Part shown: positions 42,197 to 52,864 of the stretch, piece by piece
Layout of the letters: the number at the start of each line of letters is the position of its first letter
Numbering within the stretch: position 1 is the stretch's first letter
From: Heloderma charlesbogerti
Lineage: Eukaryota; Chordata; Lepidosauria; Squamata; Helodermatidae
Direction: 5' to 3'
Assembly (NCBI GenBank): GCA_026122225.1
Contig: JANEZZ010001874.1
Coordinates: forward strand, 310,001 to 374,000
DNA length: 64,000 bases
Position numbers and translations under genes: made by a program
Notes under the pieces: generated by a model
Seen by the model: the letters and a program-made list of their open reading frames with translations, nothing else
Database searches by the model: none
Told to the model about the DNA's origin: nothing

Positions 42197-44376
42197 CTTT
42201 TCATGAAACTATGTGCATAGGCACTTTATCAGGAAAGGGGGGGAGGAAAAAGTAGTCTGCATTTGGAATCGTTTCCCTGCATTTCCCCCCTTCCCCATAA
42301 CAATGCTAGACTTCTTATCAATACTTGTGCCTGCAGAGATCTTTTCCCATGGGAAGGAAGGTGGTTAAATTGTATATACTGCATTGTGCAGCAAGGTCCT
42401 TACAATGTTCAACAGTATTTATACTTCCTTCCTGGCACAGCCACTCTAGAAATTAAATTATCTCTACCAGAGATCTTCAGGGATATATTTTAGGGTTGAA
42501 AATGACCCTAAACGTTAGACTTCTCAGTGAAACAAACAATCTATTAACTTCTGTATCTGATACAGACAGCTCTACAGGATATACCTAGAGACACTGTTAA
42601 TTAAGGAGAAGGCTGAAGTATCAAAAGAGTAGAACCTCTATTGACTAAATCTCAGCTTGTTAATTATTGCCATGTCAACAAAGGCTGTCAAGAGTAACAA
42701 GTGTTTGAAAAAGGGAATCAGAACTGAAATCTTAATAAAGGAAATATATCAATAGTGGTGAGAACATGCAGCTAGCTAGAGAGGCCACCAACATTTGCTC
42801 AAGGCCAGTCACAAGGCCAGGAGGAATGGATTGGTATGGAATACCCTGGGGGGGGCAGTATCCCACCCCACACTTGCCCAGGGCCCCACAAAACCTATCA
42901 CTGCCAGGCCCCATCTTGGATAGAAAGAACATTCAAGTTGTTCCCTAGAAGGACATCCTTATAAGGCAGTGCCATATTGGGAGTGCAACCATACCAGAGA
43001 AGACCTTCTAGGGAACAACTTGTATTCAGGATGGCCAGAAGAGATAACACAATGCATGTAGCTCCTTCCTGCTCAAAGCATAGGGTCCTAGGTGGGAAGC
43101 CATGCTGAGCTGCTGGGCAGAACATCCCAAGGAATTGTGGAAAGAGGTTTCAGACATTCCTAGTCCTTACTGAACTTTTACAAAAAAAAAAAAAAGTTGT
43201 CTCCAAACAACTTATAAATTATACAGTGTTATTCTATGCACTGTATAAATTATACTGTTATTCTATGCACCTGGCCTAGAATTAACAGCAAAACAAGTGT
43301 TGAATCCATATTCCTCCTAGAGAAATATAAAGTATGGACATGGCTTTGTAGGGCTTCTGGAACTGTTGTATTCTAATCCATGATAGCTGTCAGCTCCTGT
43401 TATAACTAGCCAGTTGAACGACAGAAGTCAGACACAAGGTGTGAAGATCCTCTGTGTTAGGCAAGAGATAGTAGGTTGGGTCCAGGATCTGCCTTCTGGG
43501 AGAGGAAGGGCTCTACTCATGGAAGGTCTCTCCATCTGATTTTTGGAGATCCTCCCCTTCCCTTCACACTACAGCTCACCCCATTCAGCAGGGTCTCCTG
43601 ACTCTCTGTGCAGCATTTTTAGGGGGCTGCTGGGGCTGCATGCAAAGGAGGGGTGGAGAAGTCCAATTCCATGAACATAATTGATCCAGCATAAATCTGG
43701 ATTCGACCTAGGGAATGATTTTTAACAAAGTTGAGGGTGTCATGACAGATCGATCATTAGCGGGGGTTTGCACAGCCATATCCTCTGCCTTGCTGCTTTC
43801 TATGGTCAAATGAGTTGTGGAAGGTTTGAAGCACTGCATCATCCCTTGAAGACCTTTTTGACTAGAAATGATAAAGCAACCTGCACAAAATGTGACCCAC
43901 AAAGCCAAATGGAACTCACCGGACATGTGTTTTGGTCCATCAGATGCTTGGCAACTGGTATTTCTGTATTTTCCAACAGGCAGCAAAATCAGGAGCTTTA
44001 TCAAGCTTTTGCAGGTATATGACTGATTGGTTGCATGCATCCAGCTTGGTGGTTAACAATGTCTGCATGGCCGAGATAGAAGGATGGGGGGGGGGGAATC
44101 AGTGTACAAATCATGAATAATCATACAGGTATCATCAAAACCAAAACCAAATTTTCTCCAGTTTTAGAAACCTGGTCCTATGCAACATTCCTAACTGGCA
44201 CAACAGAACAAAGCAACTGGAGTATCTGAATTAATCACACCAGAGTCTGGTGCTGGGAGTGGGAGATAGAAGGGAGTAATATAAAGAGCTGGAAGTGTAT
44301 TGATTCATTTCAGCATGTTTTAAAACCAATGTTAATTTTATGCCATAGTTCTGCTGGTTTTTATTCAATACATTTT
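42197..44376. other. Non-coding stretch with a hairpin and a small direct repeat
   Basis: Holds a perfect 19-bp inverted repeat (42934-43022) and two near copies of a TATAAATTATAC..TGTTATTCTATGCAC segment at about 43213-43271. Otherwise nothing recognised; overlapping frames lack motifs. Confidence 0.45.
42934..43022. repeat. Perfect 19-bp inverted repeat
   Basis: CAAGTTGTTCCCTAGAAGG (42934-42952) and CCTTCTAGGGAACAACTTG (43004-43022) are exact complements around a 51-base loop. Confidence 0.85.
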
Positions 44377-44399
44377 GGTGTGTGTGTGTGTGTGTGTGT
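44377..44399. repeat. (GT)n microsatellite
   Basis: About 11 GT units. Confidence 0.95.
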
Positions 44400-44543
44400 T
44401 TTAAATAGTACTGGGTAGCAGTACCTTCTTGCTAGCAGAAGGAAGCTAGAAATAGTGTCCCGGTATTCTGAAAAAATCAAATTGCTGTAATATGATCCAA
44501 CAAACCAGAGTGCATGGTCCACGGACACATGATACAGCAACCT

Positions 44544-44666
44544 AGCTGAAGCTAAGAAGGTCAGGGTCTGATCAGTACCTAGATGGGGACCTCCCAAGAA
44601 CTCCATGCATACTGCCTTGAACTACATGGAAGAAAGGTGTGATATAAATGTAATAAAATAAAATAT
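44544..44666 (+). mobile_element. 5S-rRNA-derived SINE
   Basis: AGCTGAAGCTAAGAAGGTCA followed by GGGTCTGATCAGTACCTAGATGGG closely follows the internal promoter of 5S rRNA (A box, intermediate element, C box). Instead of the 5S 3' end it passes to CTCCCAAGAACTCCATG, CTGCCTTGAACTACATGG and a GATATAAATGTAATAAAATA tail, a LINE-type end. The 5S head upstream of 44544 is degraded. It is a SINE, not a 5S gene. Confidence 0.8.
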
Positions 44667-45248
44667 GGGGAGAAATATCTATCAACTCATTGTAGCCTGG
44701 ATCCAAAGAACCATAGAAATAGTTTTGCACACCCAAGTGGCTTTGCATTTGAGTCTGTTGGACACCATGGCTTGGATTCTAAGTTCCTATGAGCTTAATT
44801 CTACTCATGGGATGCTCCTGCTTGCAAAATCATGATGAAACTTTTTTTCTTTTCTTTTTTAATTTTCCCTCCCACTATAGCTCCCTGTGCTACCCAAAAT
44901 CTGCTCTGGAGGGTTGTAGGATCCTCCAGACCATCGTAGGAGGTGGCAAAAGAGGCTTCTGGGAGAAGGGGAACACTTGAAAAACATCTCCCCATTCCTT
45001 GCTACAAGCAGGAGCTGGCTGCCCCTAGATCAGAACACCTTCTATGAGTGGGAGAGCACCTCAGGCTCTAAGCCCATGTGATTATGTTGCCTTGCAGACT
45101 TCTTTCAAAGCAAACTTCCAAAAGTTTGTGGCATAGCACAGGGGTCTGCTGCTCAAGCATGGGTGGTGGTTTTGGGGGAGAGAGAAATCCCACTGGGCAT
45201 GCCCCAAACATTACACAAGTCTAAATTAGCTCTTTGGAACTGAACGAT
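44667..45248. other. Non-coding stretch, nothing recognised
   Basis: Frames on both strands around 44789-44995 overlap and lack motifs. Confidence 0.4.
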
Positions 45249-45434
45249 GGGTAGTATCCAATGGTGCCCCAGTGCTAGCACTAATGATGCTGTGTGAGCA
45301 TAAAGCAATGTTTGCACAACTATTGTAACAGAGCAAATCACCACTTTCCCCCATAGCGCTAGTTACTTCACGCGAGCATTGCTCTAATGGCAATACCATT
45401 AGAGCTAGTGCTGCGTCACCATTGGCTACTACCC
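45249..45434. mobile_element. MITE with long inverted ends (186 bp)
   Basis: Starts GGGTAGTATCCAATGGTG and ends CACCATTGGCTACTACCC; the inverted match continues through CTAGCACTAATG / CATTAGAGCTAG. No superfamily-diagnostic TSD is clear. Confidence 0.7.
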
Positions 45435-46228
45435 TACATGTTCAGAGTAAGCCCGTAAAGCTACAAATAATGTTGGATTACTTTCTGCCATAATCCACCC
45501 ACAGGTTGCTACTCATGAATGTTTACCCAGAGGTATTAATCCTTCTCTCTTGCTATAGGATATAGTTATTCCCTATTCCCCTGCTTTCCTTTTGAACATT
45601 ATTATAATGAATGGGCTGTAGTTAAGTTGTTTTGACACCTGTATGCTTCTCAGTATAAAGAACTGGATATTAACCATCACATTTGGTCACTCATTTGTAT
45701 ATTCATATCTCTCTTAAGTGAAAGTGTGGATGCTGGGTGCAGAAAAGCTTAAACCTAGACTCACCAGAGCCTAGGTTGAAATGTGAAACGCCAGAAGAAA
45801 CTTTTTGGCCACTGAAAGGACACAAACCTGTATCACATGTGCAAAGTGCTATACTTCATGGCCCCAGAAGCTGCAATGTTTGAGCCAAGACGAAGGCTTT
45901 AATGGAATGACCACATCTTCAGGGATGATAGGCATGTGCATGGTGTTCTCATGTGTGTAATAGGTTGTGTTCTCATGTGTGTAATTAATCGAAATTTGGG
46001 TCAGTGGGGGAGTGAAGAGCAAATGAATATGAATTAGACTGGGAAAGCATTCATAAAGATAGTGCTCCCTGATTTATATTCTTCACAGAGTGATGTTTTA
46101 TGTAAAATATTTTAGCCATCTCTAAAAAAAAAAAAGCAAGCCAGACAGAAGACACCGATGAATGAGAATTAGAGCTAGGACAAAACCTGCCCTTTCAACT
46201 ATTCATAACTATTCAGTATGTGTTAATG
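45435..46228. other. Non-coding stretch with a tiny duplication
   Basis: TGTTCTCATGTGTGTAAT occurs twice in tandem (about 45940-45985). Nothing else recognised. Confidence 0.4.
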
Positions 46229-46632
46229 CTAGAAATGTGCAGAATATTCTGCAGTTTCAATATATGTTTTGCACTGATGCAGCTGGACTGGCTACTTGAA
46301 ATATGGTCTTCTTACCAAATGGTTATGTTGCTTAATTTTTATTTGACACAGTTTTCTTCCCTTGGTTACTACTGCTGCTGCTGCTTGACATCATTTTCCT
46401 CCTTTTTCTTGGTCTTCAGTGTTCTTAGTTTTTTTGTTGTTCACACTGCCATTTAATCCTATTGGCTGGATGGTCAAAACAAACAGGATTAAATGGCAGC
46501 ATAGTCAAATGAAGACGAGGACAGTGAGAGAAAAGGAGAAAACATGGCTCCAGGAAACAAAGTATTTAAAAAACATCAACAACAATGATCAAAACCAAAT
46601 ATGTTTGCAAAGATTGCAGAATATTTCCTAAA
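46229..46632. mobile_element. Candidate inverted-repeat (hAT-like) MITE
   Basis: Outer ends TAGAAATGTGCAGAATATTC and GCAGAATATTTCCTA are loosely inverted. The centre is a 15-bp inverted repeat, CTGCCATTTAATCCT (46446-46460) and AGGATTAAATGGCAG (46485-46499), flanked by further imperfect complementarity. The TSD is not evident, so the outer boundaries are tentative. Confidence 0.4.
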
Positions 46633-46838
46633 ATAGAAGCTGCATGAAATACAGTAAGCAGATTCAGCTCACCTCTACACAAAATGTGTTTGCCATTAAA
46701 GCATAATTGGGTTACTTTTGGAGAGTCCACCATGTTTCAATTCATAAAGGGGTATAGTGTCTGAAGTGGTACAGTCCAGGAACAGTTTTACTACATGAAC
46801 AGCTGCTTGTCTAAATGGTAAACTAGAGGCAAAACTGG

Positions 46839-47090
46839 AGAGCTGGTGTGGTGTGGTAGTGAGAGTGTTGGATTGGGAGCTGGGAGATCCGGGTTCTAGT
46901 CCCTACTTGGCTATGAAAGCTCACTGGGTGACTTTGGGCCAGTCAGACTCTCAGCCCAGCCTACCTCACAAGGTTGTTGTTGTGAGGAAACAATGGAGCG
47001 GAGGGGGATAACGTAAGCCACCCTGGATTCTTTGCAAGAGGCCAAAAGGGGGGATATAAATGCAATAAATAAATAAACAAACAAACAAAC
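46839..47090 (+). mobile_element. tRNA-derived MIR-like SINE with L2-type tail
   Basis: GAGCTGGTGTGGTGTGGTAG head, GGGTTCTAGTCCCTACTTGG B-box region, GGTTGTTGTTGTGAGGAAAC, GGGGATATAAATGCAATAAA, and (AAAT)n/(AAAC)n tail. Confidence 0.85.
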
Positions 47091-48069
47091 TCCATGTCAC
47101 GCTGAATGCTTACTGTGTAGCTATGTCTGTTGTTTGCTTTAATTAATTACAGCAGTGGAAATTGGAAAGCAGGAGGAAATTGTTATTGGGATCAGACATC
47201 AGAGCACTTGGGAGGGGAAGTTTATCCTTTCTGTCCTGAGCTCCCTCCTCCCCGAAAATCAGCCCCGCTGGGTGCCCAATTCATTGTGAATCCCCATTGG
47301 TGCCCAATTCATTGTGAACTTGTTTCTTCCAAAGATTTTAACTGTTGAGATATTAGAACTACAAAAGACAGAAACAGTCTAATAGAAAAGGATGGGACAA
47401 TTATCTGGATAAACTAGGAAGATATGCACGTGAACAGTAAGGAAAAAAAGATTGGACAGCTACTATGATGATAATATCGGGTTTTTCCTTTGATGTCTTA
47501 CAATTGCCTTGCATCATTTTTTCATACCTTTTGCATTTACCTTTGATGTTCATTGCTAGAATTATATGCTATGTTTATTTACATTGTATTTGAAGCTCAT
47601 TTTACAAGATTCACTTTCTCCCTCTTTTTCTTTTTTAAAAGCAGAAAGCTGAGTAGATGCTGATTGCATTTTTGAGCCATGCAGATATATCTTCCTGCAT
47701 TTACTTCTCATCCTAAAAATATCTTTGCTGTTGGTATGACTGAGTTTCTCCTGCTCGCTCCTTGCTCCAATGCTATACATTATGTTTAATCATAGATTTA
47801 TTTAATTGCCTTTGATATATCTTTTGGCCTTCTGAGATGTCTAAATCATGGCCATTAAATTAGTTTTACAATGTGCTTGCAAGTTTTTAGTCAGCACTGA
47901 GTAAAAATGTTTGTGTTCCTACTCCTATGTTGTTTATGCACATCCATTTCTAAGGTGCACATTACATATTACAGTAACTGCAGTGTGGAAACTGCTTTTC
48001 TTTTGGTTCATCCCTTGACAGTGTGGTATGCTTAATGGCCCAACACATGTGGACATGACCAATCATGCA

Positions 48070-48100
<31 letters not shown>

Positions 48101-48730
48101 ATATATATCTATATCTATATCTATCTATATATATAACACCACATGTTCATTGTCTCTGGGATTGGAGAGGAATAATTGAAACTTGCATGATGGGATCAAC
48201 ATTGGCAGATGTTTAAAAATATGTTTTTGCTTCTTTTTTTGGTTTCATGATTTTAACATATAACCAAGATATCAGCAGGGCCCAATACATGCAGTTTGGC
48301 TGACATTGTTTGTCAGATATGCTAGTAGTTATGGGAGATTTTGAGATGAGATATATGACTGCAAAATATGTTTCACCTTCGATTGCCACCAGTAGCATTC
48401 CTGTTTCAATTCCCAGTTTTCCTAGTTTGATTTCACTTCCAGAAATATGACCGAGAATTTGGTGGAAGTTTTTCTGTGAACTTTGCATTAACAAAAGTTC
48501 TAAAGGGAAGTCACGATTCCATGAACCTGTCCTTTTTAAATTGTTCCTCTGAAGAAAATGTGTTGCTTTACTGTCTAAAGTGCACCTGAGTACTGATAGT
48601 AATGGAATATAGAAAGAAGTTCTACACATATCAAAGCAGTAACTAGATATACAAGACTCTCAGTTGTCCCTTCTCCCCTCTACCGCCCAATATTCTACCT
48701 CATAGGTGTTCTATCTTTGGGAAGCAAGTC
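47091..48730. other. Non-coding stretch with simple repeats
   Basis: TGGTGCCCAATTCATTGTGAA is duplicated at about 47270-47318, and (GT)n(AT)n lies at 48069-48135. AT-rich sequence otherwise, with no supported gene; the antisense frame at 48213-48629 has no recognised domain. Confidence 0.4.
48069..48135. repeat. (GT)n/(TA)n/(TATC)n compound microsatellite
   Basis: GT units interrupted by TATAT, then TATCTA units. Confidence 0.92.
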
Positions 48731-48732
48731 TG

Positions 48733-49045
48733 TAGGGATGGCAGCAGAGTCCAGTTGGGGGCTTGAGCTCAGTGGATTACCGCCAACTCAGCCCCCCAGA
48801 CTTGAGTGCGCCGAACTGGGCAAGCGCTGCAGGCCTTCCTGCTCCTCCAATCCACCATCTGCGCAAAATCTCAGCTTGGTCTTTTCTGTAAAGGCCGATG
48901 TGAATGGCCGCAAAAAGGCCCATTTATGCAACATTACAGGCCTAAACGGTGGCTCACCTCCACCATTAGAGGTGAGCCACTATGGCGAGTACGATCGAGC
49001 GGCCAGTGGGGGTCCAGTAAACGGCATGCGGTGTATATGTCAGGA
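48733..49045 (+). mobile_element. hAT-type non-autonomous element, family C-like, right end missing
   Basis: Starts TAGGGATGGCAGCAGAGTCC and shares GCGCAAAATC, GTGAATGGCCGC and ACATTACAGGC text with 34273-34678. It has an internal hairpin GTGGCTCACCTCC / GAGGTGAGCCAC (about 48951-48980). No CATCCCTA terminus was found downstream. Confidence 0.5.
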
Positions 49046-49199
49046 CAGGACCAAATAATCCATTCAGCCAAGAGAGATTCAAATCTAGATTATTTGTCTC
49101 AATTGTGTCTTAACATTCAGTGCAGTTAGGTATAGGAATATGGGAAGTAGTCTTATTCCAGGCCAGTCTGTTTGTCCACTCTGGCCTAGATAGACCTGT

Positions 49200-50240
49200 T
49201 TATTGTATGTATTTCTTTTCTATACTGCCCAATAGCTGAAGTTCTCTGGGCAGTTCACAAATTTTTTTCCTAATACTTTTTATTCTACTTTTATCTTTAT
49301 AAATGAACCAAAGAACACCAACAATATAATCATCTTCTACAGGTTCAAACATTACGGTATTCTTAAGAGAACCCCTCAATAATGAAATAAGGGGGGGGGG
49401 AAGAGAGGAAAAAAGGAGATAAAGGAGAGAGAAGAGCAAAGGGGAAGGAAACAAAAGAAGAAGAAGGAGGAGGAGAAGGAGAAGGAGAAGAAGAAGAAGA
49501 AGACACAAAAAGAGAGGAAAACAAAGCAAAATATAAACAGAAGTTTACATAACAAACAAATTTAAACTACATTCCACATAAATTTCAAATATCGCTCTAC
49601 TTAAAGATTATACCAATCTTACAGGTCAATACAGCATAAATCATCAATTTCAATATCCATTGGCCATATCATGCCTTTTAGCTACTATATAATGATAAAG
49701 CTTAAGAACAACCAGAGAAAAATATTTACTAATCCTAGTATCATAATATTGATAATATTGATAATAATAATTAAAAAGAAAAGAGATTATAAAGACTAAA
49801 AAATAACAAAAAATAAAACAATCAGTAATATATTTTATACTATCTATATTTTAGATAGTATCGTTTCTAAATATATAACGTTCACAAAAATTAAAGTTCA
49901 CAAAAATTTAAACCAAAAAGTGTAGGATAAAACAATATAAAATATGAAAACCTTAAAACCACAATGTAACAATACGACCAGAATAAAACCTAGCAGCACT
50001 GCAGAGATTTAACATACAGATTTAAAACACCAAAGCTAAAAGACTAGGAAGCTAAAATGCTGGATACTGGGAGAATAAAAAGGTCTTCACTTGGAGCTGG
50101 AAGGAGTACAACTTAGATGCCAGGTGAACCTCTTTAGGGAGCTCATTCCTCAGCTGGGGTGCCACAGCAGAAAAGGCCCACCTCCTGGTAGCCACCAGCT
50201 TCACTTCCTTTGGCAGGGGCTCACAGGGAAGGACCAAAAG
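49200..50240 (-). repeat. L2-clade LINE 3' end, antisense, with a later insertion
   Basis: The minus-strand frame 50237-50052 reads EVKLVATRRWAFSAVAPQLR, NELPKEVHLA and FQLQVKTFLFSQ, the C-terminal end of L2-clade ORF2. The 3' UTR ends at 49200-49260 with the complement of AACTGCCCAGAGAACTTCAG and TATTGGGCAGTATAG. An AT/purine-rich block (about 49261-49895) separates the two and is bordered by GTTCACAAA-type repeats, so it is likely an insertion. Confidence 0.65.
49386..49512. repeat. Purine-only tract, GGA/GAA-rich
   Basis: About 125 bases almost free of pyrimidines on the plus strand, with (GAA)n and (GGAGAA)n units and an initial G9 run. Confidence 0.88.
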
Positions 50241-50944
50241 GACCTATGGCCTCCACCCCTCTGCATGCCATGCTGGATCAGTCATAGTTTGTATGAACTG
50301 AGGCTGTCAACCAATTCAGGAATTTTAGTCAATCATCTGCTTTTTGTCCAGTTAATTAATACTAGTTTAAAAGAGGAGAGGGGGAAAAAACATCCTTTCT
50401 TTTCTTCTTTTTCTTTTTTCAAATTTTCAGGGGTTATGGGTAAGTTTCTGGAACTGGGGAAACCTACTGGAATCCCTGATGCTCCATCAGGCTGGCAGCT
50501 GCCAATCTGACTTGGTCCCAGCATCACATTCTGAGATGAATATTAGGAAAATATACTGACTGACAGCTGCCAATTTTTGTGGCAGCCACTATTCCCGCCT
50601 AAATGCCCATTGGAATGGGGCATTATGGGAAAAATAGAACAATGCCCACAAGTATTATGAAGCTTCAAGAGCACTCTTAATGTTCACTCCTCCTTCCAAA
50701 GGATATTAAACCCACCTCCCAAATATAGCCAAAATGCCTCCCTAATTTTCACAGCTGAAAATGTGGCCATGTAAATGGGTAGGGGGATTGGGGTTCAGCC
50801 CTATTCCAAATAAATCCATGCATTATGAGATGGGGAAATAAACAGCTTGGGACCAGGCTCCTTGAAAGACCACATTCCCCCATATGAGCCTGTCTGGGTT
50901 TTAAGATCCTTTTCTTAGGTCCACTACTATCAATTGTCAGAACA
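50241..50944. other. Non-coding stretch, nothing recognised
   Basis: A pyrimidine-rich TTTC run at about 50395-50420. No gene supported. Confidence 0.4.
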
Positions 50945-51308
50945 CAAGACAAGACAGGGCCTTCTCAGTGGCTGCTCCCAAACTTTGGCACTCCCTGTGA
51001 AGGGAGGCCAGACTAGCTCTGTCTCTGTTATCCTTCCACCAGCAGGCAAATATACTTTTTATTGAGGCAGACTTTTGACATCCAAGCTGATTTGCTGCCA
51101 AATTGAGTTTTCAATCTGGTGGGTGCTGGTATTTCTTTATTATTTATGTGCTTTCATTTGTGTTCTGTTTTAATTTTATTTGTGTTTTATTGGATGTGTT
51201 TTTAATTGGTGTGTTTTTTTAATTATAATAGTGTCATTTTTCCTGCATTTTATTGTTAGCTGCCTTGATAGCTATTTTAGTGAAAGGCGGGATAATAAAT
51301 AAATGTAA
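50945..51308 (+). repeat. L2-clade LINE 3' end fragment
   Basis: AGGGCCTTCTCAGTGGCTGC and CACTCCCTGTGAAGGGAGGC are the end of the L2 frame. The tail TTGTTAGCTGCCTTGATAGC, GAAAGGCGGGATAATAAATA is the L2 3' UTR. Confidence 0.75.
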
Positions 51309-52051
51309 CATAAGTAGATTGAGACTGTTCATTCCAAATTTCAGTGCCATTTCTATTACCAAACAGGAGGGGGAAGGTGATGAGCTGTATGCCTCAAAAT
51401 GGATTAATCCATCTTTGCAAATCTGAGCACTAAAGAAGATGACAAAAACTAATGGAGTCTTTAAAGGGAAGATGAATGTACCTCTTCCATAGTATCTGCA
51501 AAATTGCTATTCGAGTCCTTTGCCAGGTAGTTGGCATTAGAAAAGTCTGCAACCCTTTAAAATAATGATGCAGTTAATCAGTTCTGAATTACTTTGGTAT
51601 TAATGTGGGTGTCGTAAGTAGAGTGGTTTTGGGATTTCCAGTTGATTTCATCATGATACAAATGGTTGCCAATAAATGCCAAAGGAAATTAATTTTAAAA
51701 GAGACCGTTGCTCTCAAGCATTACTTTATAATTCATAGTCATAAATTTGCTTCCCTCCCTCCCCATATGTCAACTGTATACATTGTTTTAGAAGTTCATT
51801 TTAACAACTTATACAAAAATGGGCATTCACTCTACTGCAAAATACAGACTGGGACATCATTGTGTTCCTTGGTCAAGCCCAGTATGATCAAGGTAACCTC
51901 CAAAATTCTTCTCTTATGTTGGGAAAAGAGTGTGGTGGTATTGTCAAGCACCTGCCAGTACATAATGTGGCTGATGAGTCACACATTGTGTAGTCCTAAT
52001 ATCATAAATTGATCAGTCAAAATGGGTTGGATCCAATCTTTGTCATGCTTA
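51309..52051. other. Non-coding stretch, unique-looking
   Basis: The plus frame at 51605-52012 (135 codons) has no family motif that I recognise and is AT-rich; it is treated as chance. Confidence 0.4.
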
Positions 52052-52059
52052 GAAGAGAC

Positions 52060-52234
52060 TAGGGATGTCAGAGAATTCCGCCATGGACTCTAGTGAGGCC
52101 AGATTCTTTAGAATCCGCCCCCCTGGAATCCGTGGCAGAATGGCCTGGGAGGATTCTGGGGGGAGGGATGGAGCACCTCCCCCCCACCGTGGATGCCCCA
52201 GAATGGAGCAAGGTAAGTGTTTCGTACACCCCTA
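52060..52234 (+). mobile_element. Palindrome-rich hAT family, short form lacking the core (175 bp)
   Basis: Both termini are present: TAGGGATGTCAGAGAATTCC and TGTTTCGTACACCCCTA. TSD GAAGAGAC (52052-52059) / GAAGAGAG (52235-52242) matches 7/8. The hairpin core of other copies is absent; GTGGCAGAATGGCCTGGGAG joins directly to GATTCTGGGGGGAGGGATGG. GGTAAGT lies at 52212-52218. Confidence 0.92.
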
Positions 52235-52242
52235 GAAGAGAG

Positions 52243-52742
52243 CCATGGAAATCAATGGGACTTACAGTAAGTCAGTCATGACTAGTTTGCCTCATTGATT
52301 TCATTGGGTCTACTCTAAGCATGACTAATTCTGGATCCAACCCAATGGGCAGAATCCAACAGGGTGCTTCTGCCACCATCGATTCTCTTCTGCCCCACCA
52401 GTTCTGTTGTGCAAGCAACCCCGACTGCTTGTGCAACAGTGATTTAGCACTCCCCAGGAAACCCAAAATGAGCAGAAATACTTGTTTCTCAAAGAAGGAG
52501 GGTCAGCAGAGCTCACATAAGGGAGCGCCACTGACCCGCCTCCTTCCAGAAATGAGTGCTTCTACTTATTTCAGGGCTTCCCCTAGGAAGGGCTAAATCT
52601 CCCTTTTGTAAGTGGTGGGTCCCACTTGTGCAATGGAATTGGCAGGACCCACCATTTGCGGAAGGGAATTGGTGGAGCATAAAGAAAATAGCGTGGATGT
52701 AAGGACCCTGTTGGATTCTGCCCAATGTATATAAAAGACAAT
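52243..52742. other. Non-coding stretch, nothing recognised
   Basis: Contains inverted text (GCAGAATCCAACAGGGT near 52349 and ACCCTGTTGGATTCTGCC near 52706) that suggests a further inverted-repeat element spanning about 52349-52722. Confidence 0.4.
52349..52722. mobile_element. Candidate inverted-repeat element
   Basis: GGGCAGAATCCAACAGGGT (near 52347) and ACCCTGTTGGATTCTGCCC (near 52705) are exact complements at the two ends. Further inward, CAACCCCGACT and AGCACTCCCC have only loose partners. Length is about 375 bp; no TSD resolved. Confidence 0.5.
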
Positions 52743-52864
52743 GTGTGGCCCTCCAGATGTTTTGGTGTACAACTCCCAGCATCCTTCACCATTGGTTATG
52801 CTGGCTAGGTTTCACAGGAGTTGTAGGCCAAAACATCTGGAGGGCCACAATGTTGTCCACCCCT
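52743..52864. mobile_element. hAT-type MITE with GGCCCTCCAGATG termini
   Basis: GTGTGGCCCTCCAGATGTTT and AAACATCTGGAGGGCCAC are inverted. CAACTCCCAGCATCC follows the left arm, and the right side continues to CCACCCCTG, a typical hAT end. The extreme left terminus has decayed. Confidence 0.75.

Noticed and set aside
44544..44600. Possible 5S rRNA gene
   Set aside because: Only the internal promoter region resembles 5S, the 5' and 3' parts do not, and a LINE-type tail follows.
49200..49529. Antisense 109-codon frame with a poly-leucine run
   Set aside because: The leucines come from the GAA/GGA purine tract read in antisense; low-complexity artefact.
51605..52012. 135-codon plus-strand frame as a gene
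   Set aside because: No recognised domain, AT-rich chance composition, no splice or promoter context.
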